This document shows positions 60,780 through 64,000 of a DNA stretch of 64,000 bases, one piece after another. The stretch spans positions 70,828,631-70,892,630 of the forward strand of contig NC_088172.1 of the NCBI RefSeq assembly GCF_028769735.1. The letters are read 5' to 3'. The number at the start of each line of letters is the position of its first letter. Positions within the stretch are counted from its first letter, which is position 1. Under the pieces are notes generated by a model that was not told where the DNA came from, made no database searches, and saw nothing but the letters and a program-made list of their open reading frames with translations. Position numbers and translations under genes: made by a program. Source of the stretch: Zonotrichia leucophrys gambelii. Its lineage: Eukaryota > Chordata > Aves > Passeriformes > Passerellidae.

Positions 60780-60952
60780 TCCATGAGAGTGGTGAGGCGC
60801 TGGAACAGATTGCCTGGAGAATGGGCATCCCTGGAGGCCAGGCTGGATGGGGCTTTGAGCAGCCTGGTCTAGTGGAAGGGTCCCCGCCTATGGCAGGGCA
60901 GTTGAAACTCGATCTTTAAGATCCCTTACAATATAGACCACTCAGTGATTAA
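60780..60952 (+). mobile_element. CR1 LINE 3' fragment, short
   Basis: Sense-oriented, about 170 bases. Phrases: GAGTGGTGAGGCGCTGGAAC, GGCTGGATGGGGCTTTGAGC, 'ctatggcagggcagttgaa', GATCTTTAAGATCCCTTACA. The tail is degraded to CACTCAGTGATT. It lies in RMDN2 intron 4. Confidence 0.88.
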
Positions 60953-63189
60953 CATTACCCTTTGCAAACCAAAAAGTTTGCCTGGTGTTTTAAACTCTTT
61001 GAAAATGATTTAAAATGTCTAAAAATTCTTCTCAAGAAAGAAAGGATACATTTTTTATTTTGTTTGGGGGATTTTTTTAGAAATGAAATGAATATATGAA
61101 TATCCAAAATGCCATAGAATTTCAAAAATTAAATAATTACTTTTTATCAATTGCCTGTCTAGTCCACTTCAAAAGTATAAAATTAAAAAAACCAAACCAA
61201 AACAAATTAAAAGAAACCCAGAAAGAGTTTTTGGTTGTTTTTTTTTTTTTTTTAATAATGGGTATTTAAAGTTAGTAGGTTAGCTTACTTTTAATTCAGT
61301 GGAAATTTCATTAGGATTTCCCTCCCAAGAGATTTTAGCTGTAAGTAGAAGTTTTTCTTTGAACTAGTTTAAACTAAGGCCCTCTTTCTTGTCACGCACA
61401 GACAGGGAAATACTGCAAGATGCTGGATTAGCTTGTTCGCTTTTCATTGTTTTCTTTTGTAGCAGCAATCCGTTTAGCTATGGTATGCTGAGTTTATCTG
61501 ATTAGCACTTAATGAGTGAAGGGAATAGGGGCAATGTTGCCTGAGTTACTTAACCCTAATAAAGTTTTCACTACCTCCCCCCTCTTTCTAAATACCTGAA
61601 CTTTCCTCACCCCCCACCCTTTGCCTTTCCCTCAGCTGCAGCTCGTTCCCATAGGAAATGCACTCTGGCTGCAGCTCTGTCAGCACTAGTGCTGCCATTA
61701 GCTGGATTTTGTCCAGTGCACATTGGTCACAGCAAACACCCTGCCCCAACAGTGCTTGACAGTGTGAATGGAGCTCTTACAAGCTCAGCTGCTGTTCTGC
61801 TGACTCCGTGCCTTACCTGGGAACACTTACCTTGACCAAAACACTTCTGGCCAAAATCACCTGTAGCATGAGCATTTCTGACTTAAAACCATTAGGTATA
61901 ACTGAGCAATAAAGTAATTTCTTGAGTTGTGTTAGCAATGACATTTTAATCAGGATTCACTGGAGCTTGAATAATTACATTATATAAAGCAATTCAAGAA
62001 AGCTGATGTTTAATAGTGCTTATAAACTGTGTGTGCCATACAGATTGTGGTTGTGTTGCCATAATTAACTTGGTAAGCTTCTTGCATAACTCATGTTTTC
62101 CTCTGGACTTCAACTTGATTTCCTTCTTTTAGGATTATATTTTATTTTTGGTTGGTGTTGCATTGTAAAATATTTGATAAAAAAGCAAAATTCTGAAAAA
62201 TATTAGAAAAGTAATGTACATGAGGTTTTGTTGGTTAACTATTTCTTTGGCGGTTTTCTTAGTTTTATACAGAGGTGCAAAGTTGTCTTAATACCAATGA
62301 AAATAGGTCCAAGGAAACTGTAATTGATATCTGTGCAAGAGATTCCTTATGCATAAAGGTTCTATAACTGTTGAAGAAATAAGAAGAAAGCAATAGAAAT
62401 TTAGGTGGAGTGTCAATAAGATACTAGTGCTGCTTAGGTGATCTGAATCTTTATAGGCTTACCTCTGAAAATATGTTTACTTATAACTGTTTAACAATAC
62501 AAATATTTTATAGAAATTATCTCACATTTCTTTTACCACTCAGTGTCTCCAATTTATGATAATCATAGTAATAATAATACAAATAATAATGGTCTTAGCA
62601 ATAGAAATCATTAGTAATAGCAGTAGTGATCCTGTTAGAGCAGAATGTGTGTGTATGTTTTCAAATTTTAAAGATACTAGAAGAGTGTCAGAAGTGCAGG
62701 ATTGCACTGGGATACTTGAGAAAGGTAGAAGGCAACTGTGAATGTTTCTGAGGTGTGTGCAGCTTCCAACTGGGCACACCCCAAGCATTTGCCTTCCTGG
62801 GTGAGTTCCTGCAGCTGGTGGTGCTCATGTTCCCGGTGAAATGCAGAGCACAATGTGTCAAGGTAAACTGCTGTCAGTAGAGCCAGTCTGGAAGTGTTGC
62901 ACTCTGAACTAAATGGCTTAAATTTTGGAGGAGAAATCTGTTTTGTCACTTAACTGACAACCCAAATAGTGTCATTGAAACTTCTCCTTGTTTCCATTGT
63001 TTTGTTTTGGTTTTGTGTTTTTGTCTGTTCTTCAATATGTATAGCTCATACCAAACTTCCGTCCAGCCATTCAGATGGAAAAATAAAAGTGTAAATGTGT
63101 GCATTAGGTATTGAAATATTTTGTAATGATTCAAAGGTTTATTTAAATCACAAAAAGTATGTGTGTGTGTTTTTCTTTTCCCCTCTCAG
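60953..63189 (+). other. RMDN2 intron 4, right part
   Basis: AT-rich, with a T16 run at 61238-61253 and an AATAAT-rich patch near 62560-62595. A C-rich then CTGCAG-rich stretch at 61570-61700 stands out slightly but matches nothing I know. The intron ends in a pyrimidine tract and CTCTCAG. Confidence 0.6.
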
Positions 63190-63265
63190 GTTTGCAATTA
63201 TGTGTGGCTATATGTCTCAGTTTGAAAGTGTACAAAACAAAATCAGGAATGGTTATCTCTTTAAG
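63190..63265 (+). CDS. RMDN2: RMDN2 coding exon 5 (last in window)
   Basis: A 76-base exon with acceptor CCCCTCTCAG and donor AAG|GTATGT. It completes tryptophan 271 and encodes residues 272-296: [20 protein letters not shown] then GYLFK, ending in phase 0. This is one of the most conserved blocks of the RMDN family (a helix with CGY, then QNKI.NG..FK) within the TPR-like domain. The known protein is about 410 residues, so roughly a quarter, including the remaining TPR-like helices and the stop codon, lies beyond the right edge. Confidence 0.93.
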
Positions 63266-64000
63266 GTATGTTTTTGTAGGATTTGGGGTTATTTTTTTTA
63301 AGCTATTCCTTTAAGTTATTTCCTTATATAGTGTCAAAGACAGGTTTTCCAACACAGTAATTCAGCCTCACAGATCTATTTTGGTGCTGAAGTTAAATTG
63401 AAAAGGTTATTATTATGTATGAAAATAAATTATATGCTTGCAAAATATAAGGATTGAGGTAGGATTCTGGGAGCAGCATTAAGATTTCTGATTTCCTTTG
63501 TAGTCAAAGGAGGGGGGAAAGGCAGTAATGATTCTGTTTAGAAAACCAAAACATGTGAAATAGCAAGCGATGAGCTAAAGCAGTTCTGCAGTCATCCTTC
63601 ATGTTGCCCTTAAGTAATGTTTGTTTTAACTCTGTCCTTGCGAAGGTAATTGTGTTTTTTAGAGTTAGCTGTTTGTGTTACATGTGCTACTCTCCCCCTC
63701 CTTGTCCTCAGCATTGCTTAGACACTTTCCATCCATGCCTCGCCCTCCAAGCTGGCGTCCCCCTTTCTGGGTGACAGTGAAAGGCAGCAGACGAGTTCCA
63801 GTCCCTGGGGAATGCCTGGGGTGGGCTCCTTTCCCATCATGTCCGTGTTAGGACTTGGAGTGTGGCAGAGCTTTCCTGTGAGAGAGCGTTCATTACATCT
63901 GAGCTGTGCCGAGCCAGCCAAGCCCCGAGCCCTGGGACAGGCTGGCAACAAAGGGAAAATGACAACACAAGTGCTGCAGCCGTTCAAGGATGGCGTTTTT
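63266..64000 (+). other. Start of RMDN2 intron 5
   Basis: Begins GTATGTTTTTGTAGG and runs off the window. The last 300 bases are GC-richer and open on the minus strand for 89 codons without recognisable similarity. Confidence 0.75.

Overview
The window is vertebrate nuclear DNA, most likely from a bird. It is AT-rich with two CpG islands. It carries several CR1-type LINE retroposons ending in the short ATTCTRTGATTCT-like tail that is typical of avian CR1, has almost no recognisable SINE, and contains one spliced gene with consensus GT-AG introns. There are no operons, plasmid or phage features, CRISPR arrays or rRNA genes, and I recognise no tRNA.

The one gene I can name is RMDN2 (regulator of microtubule dynamics protein 2, formerly FAM82A1), on the + strand. 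Its first five coding exons are at 40063-40514, 46857-47052, 48016-48118, 51981-52041 and 63190-63265. All splice phases agree and together they give 296 codons. The C-terminal part lies beyond base 64000. The N-terminal membrane anchor, coiled coil, acidic linker with a phospho-FFAT-like site, and start of the helical TPR-like domain are visible. A CpG island at about 39.06-39.77 kb is the likely promoter; the 5' UTR resumes at 40051 after a spliced leader whose first exon I cannot place.

Region by region: 0-30.8 kb is mostly unrecognised intergenic DNA. It holds two speculative splice-bounded exon candidates near the left edge (431-478 + and 1287-1116 -), a purine-rich block, an old CR1 at 17.1-17.55 kb, and a 217-bp direct duplication (about 96 percent identical) flanking that CR1. 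From 30.8 to 31.73 kb there is an orphan CpG island followed by a 40-bp minisatellite whose unit contains a hairpin. From 31.7 to 39 kb the sequence is intergenic with two younger CR1 3' ends. From 39 kb onward it is RMDN2. Its introns hold a 1.8-kb decayed CR1 with reverse-transcriptase motifs (49.35-51.14 kb), very old antisense CR1/L3-like fragments on both sides of exon 4, a short CR1 tail at 60.8 kb, and a near-perfect 65-nt hairpin at 60524-60588.

I found no convincing new multi-gene system. The items most worth checking are the 60.5-kb hairpin, the 48-bp exon candidate at 431-478, the orphan CpG island with its hairpin minisatellite, the 217-bp duplication and the phospho-FFAT-like site in RMDN2. 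Gene naming rests on remembered family similarity; no database search was run.
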